Virus record (IMG/VR): IMGVR_UViG_3300032073_000236
Location: 1-24,613 of that record
Length of the DNA: 24,613 nucleotides
Direction: 5' to 3' (one strand)
Origin: a virus
Part shown: positions 22,563 through 24,613 of the stretch, piece by piece
How the letters are laid out: each line of letters starts with the position of its first letter
Position numbering within the stretch: position 1 is the first letter of the stretch
Notes under the pieces: generated by a model
The model's database searches: none
What the model was told of the DNA's origin: nothing
What the model saw: the letters and a program-made list of their open reading frames with translations, nothing else
Translations under genes and position numbers: made by a program

Positions 22563-24072
22563 AGAAATATTTGAAGGTAACAATAGTGCCTTTGGTCAAC
22601 TAATTTTATCAGGATCAACGACAGATAAAGGTAAAGCAGAAGGTAAAGCGTTTATAAAACGTCAACCGGTTATAGATAAACTTTGGGAAGATCACCTGGA
22701 GGGTAAAGATCCGGCTCTTGGAGTTATACCAATCAACGAGAACAATGAATGTAAGTGGGGTTGTATTGATGTAGATCAATATAACTTAGACCATTTATCT
22801 ATTATGCGTAATATAAAAGGGTTTGGTTTTCCGTTGGTCACATTTAGATCAAAGTCTGGTGGAGCGCATCTATTTTTATTTGCAAAAGATTTTATACCTG
22901 CAGCATTAATGCAGTCAAAACTAAAAGCTATGGCTGAGGCTTTGGGTTTCGGTGGTAGTGAAATATTTCCAAAACAAACTGAGATACTCGTGGAGCGTGG
23001 AGACACAGGTAATTTTTTAAATCTACCTTACCATGGTGGCACCAGAGGACTTAGGTATACATTTAAGGCTGGAGGTGAAGCTGCTAGTTTAGAATCATTC
23101 TATTCTATATATGATGAGTGGGTACAGACAAAAGAACAAATAGAAAATATTATCGTCAAACAAAAAGCAGAGAGCAACGATGCTTTTAAAGATGGTCCAC
23201 CTTGCCTAAATAAGTTGGCTCAAGATGGTTTTGGTGAAGGATCTCGGAACAATGCACTATTTAACGTGGCCGTCTATCACAAACAAGCAAGCCCAGACAA
23301 CTGGGAAGACAAGGTCATGGAGGACAATAGCAAGTGGATGAACCCGCCTTTAAGCTTTCAAGAAGTTAAACAGTTATTAGGTTCTGTTGGTAAACGAGGC
23401 TACGATAAATACAGATGCAAAGAGCAACCGATATGTGGTGTATGTAATGCTGCAAAATGTAGAACTAAAAAATTTGGTGTTGGTTTTGAAGAAGAGCAAA
23501 TGCCAGAGTTAGATACACTAACAAAAATTACATCTAACCCACCACAATGGTTTTTAAATGTTGGTGGCAAACGTGTAGAATTAAAAACAGAACAACTACA
23601 CAATCCTAATTTATTTGCAATCGCAGTATTAGATCAAGCGAACGTGGTGTCACCTATACCAAAGGCAGCAGACTGGAGAGAGATTTATCTAAAAACTTTG
23701 ATGAATAACTTACAAGAAATAGAACCATTGGAATCATTAGATCCAATAAACCAAATAGTAAATTTATTATATGACTTCACAGTCAACAGACCTGCGGCAA
23801 GAACCAAAGAAGATATACTTAACAAAATGTCCTGGACTGATGAAGGGCACACATATTTTAGAATGGATGACTTCTATTCTTTTTGTAAACGAAACAACTG
23901 GGAGATGGATAAAATAAAAACAGGTAACTTAATAAAAACTTTGAAAGATGTTTTTGTGAAAGAAGAACGGATAACTTTGAAGAATCAAACACCAAGACTT
24001 GTTAAGATAAAAGCGATGAGAAAAACAAAACCAGAGGTTAGCCAAGAGAAATATCAGGAGACGCCTTTCTAA
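22549..24072 (+). CDS. AEP-superfamily primase (TOTE-type primase domain)
   Basis: The 507-residue protein has the archaeo-eukaryotic primase core: motif I GCIDVDQYN with Asp74 and Asp76 as metal ligands, motif II RSKSGGAHLFLF (100-111) with His107, and GGSEIFPKQTEI (135-146), which fits the phage/TOTE-like primase family. After it, GEGSRNNALFNVAVY and NPPLSFQEVKQLLGSVGKRG (265-284) resemble a PriCT-like helical domain, followed by a four-cysteine cluster C290/C296/C299/C304 (RCKEQPICGVCNAAKCR) likely to bind zinc. Residues 330-507 include a winged-helix-like segment (RMDDFYSFCKRNNWEMDKIK). No helicase domain is fused; the next gene supplies a helicase. It makes primers for phage DNA replication. 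It overlaps both neighbours. Confidence 0.75.
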   Translation: MQRFKEIFEGNNSAFGQLILSGSTTDKGKAEGKAFIKRQPVIDKLWEDHLEGKDPALGVIPINENNECKWGCIDVDQYNLDHLSIMRNIKGFGFPLVTFRSKSGGAHLFLFAKDFIPAALMQSKLKAMAEALGFGGSEIFPKQTEILVERGDTGNFLNLPYHGGTRGLRYTFKAGGEAASLESFYSIYDEWVQTKEQIENIIVKQKAESNDAFKDGPPCLNKLAQDGFGEGSRNNALFNVAVYHKQASPDNWEDKVMEDNSKWMNPPLSFQEVKQLLGSVGKRGYDKYRCKEQPICGVCNAAKCRTKKFGVGFEEEQMPELDTLTKITSNPPQWFLNVGGKRVELKTEQLHNPNLFAIAVLDQANVVSPIPKAADWREIYLKTLMNNLQEIEPLESLDPINQIVNLLYDFTVNRPAARTKEDILNKMSWTDEGHTYFRMDDFYSFCKRNNWEMDKIKTGNLIKTLKDVFVKEERITLKNQTPRLVKIKAMRKTKPEVSQEKYQETPF

Positions 24073-24613
24073 TGAAAACAATAATACTAGGGCCACCAGG
24101 TACAGGTAAAACAACAACACTATTAGATTTAGTAGAAGAGTTTTTGCGTGCAGGCACAGACATAAAAAAGATAGGTTATTTTTCTTTCACAAAGAAAGCT
24201 GCATGGGAAGCAAGCACAAGAGCTCAAGATAAATTTATGTTAGATCAAAAAGAGATACCATACTTTAGAACTTTACACTCACTGGCATTTAGAATGTTAG
24301 GTGCAAAAAAAGAAAATGTTATGAAACATTCTGACTACAGAGACTTTGGTTTGAAATGCGGTATACCAATTAAGACAGCTTGGTACGAAGAGAGCAACGG
24401 CATATTTAATTCTGACAATGAGTATCTTCGTTTGATAAACAAAGCACGGGTTTTAGAGATACCTGTATTGGATTTGTACGATAGAAATCAACATGGTATG
24501 GACATTGAGCGAGATTTATTATATCTTTTAGATCAAGAACTTAGTAGATATAAAAAAGAGAAAGGGTTAATTGATTACAATGACATGGTTTCAAAATTTA
24601 TCGACCAAGATAT
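24072..24613 (+). CDS. SF1 (UvrD/Dda-like) DNA helicase, 3' truncated by window end
   Basis: The frame opens at ATG 24072 by TAATG overlap with the primase gene and continues past the end of the window; about 180 residues are visible. Walker A is GPPGTGKTTTLL (7-18), motif Ia is GYFSFTKKAAWEA, and YFRTLHSLAFRMLG matches the TLHSL helix of UvrD/Rep/Dda-like SF1A helicases. The last visible part, KGLIDYNDMVSKFI, corresponds to the DYxDL helix that precedes motif II, so the DExx box would fall just outside. Such phage helicases unwind DNA 3'-5' or 5'-3' in replication or recombination; the polarity cannot be decided from this fragment. Confidence 0.8.
   Translation, partial: MKTIILGPPGTGKTTTLLDLVEEFLRAGTDIKKIGYFSFTKKAAWEASTRAQDKFMLDQKEIPYFRTLHSLAFRMLGAKKENVMKHSDYRDFGLKCGIPIKTAWYEESNGIFNSDNEYLRLINKARVLEIPVLDLYDRNQHGMDIERDLLYLLDQELSRYKKEKGLIDYNDMVSKFIDQD

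Noticed and set aside
1-24613. CRISPR array, tRNA, IS element or integration site
   Set aside because: No spaced direct repeats, cloverleaf, transposase or terminal repeats were seen on reading either strand.

Overview
The window reads as a fragment of a tailed bacteriophage genome (or prophage), most likely a marine phage of an AT-rich alphaproteobacterial host such as SAR11, SAR116 or a relative. The reasons are: A/T-ended codons throughout; almost gapless gene packing, mostly on one strand; and many virion proteins that look like families I know from uncultured marine and pelagic phages (a MSYIG-type tail fibre with a C1q-like end, a tail protein starting STFSTRLKIELIG, a collar-type fibre ending in MNPYIVTYMWKR, Ala/Gln-rich and Gly-rich internal virion proteins, and one 1636-residue internal protein). 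The run of large internal proteins fits a podovirus ejection apparatus. Host and morphotype are inferences. I see no integrase, tRNA gene, insertion sequence or CRISPR array.

Layout. Positions 1-8010 (+) carry tail fibre, tail and decoration proteins plus several small proteins: a 58-residue chaperone-like protein, a 96-residue conserved protein, a 55-residue gene and a zinc ribbon. Positions 8011-17501 (+) start with a HlyC-like lysine acyltransferase homologue, followed by four large internal virion proteins. Positions 17501-18222 (+) are a lysis pair, an XhlA/holin-like membrane protein followed by an M15 peptidase endolysin. An SNF2-type helicase (18219-19664) lies alone on the minus strand; its stop codon and the endolysin stop share one CTAG tetranucleotide. 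From 19732 onward a second plus-strand module holds small unknown genes, a conserved coiled-coil protein, a single-stranded DNA-binding protein with the DEVPF tail, an archaeo-eukaryotic-type primase and the start of an SF1 (UvrD-like) helicase cut by the window end.

How it fits together. The left module builds the tail and the DNA-ejection machinery and ends with lysis; the right module replicates and repairs DNA. They meet at 19665-19731, where two promoter-like elements face each other inside a 10-bp inverted repeat and could drive the helicase leftward and the replication genes rightward. Many plus-strand genes are joined by one-base TAATG overlaps, which suggests translational coupling.

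No stretch longer than about 70 bases lacks a gene. The non-coding gaps hold the divergent promoter region (19665-19731), a GC-rich hairpin between the SSB and primase-side genes (22285-22319) and short leaders with ribosome binding sites. The most unusual structure seen at nucleotide level is a cluster of three consecutive inverted repeats inside a coding region at 21407-21476, just upstream of the SSB gene; it includes a perfect 20-bp GC-rich palindrome.
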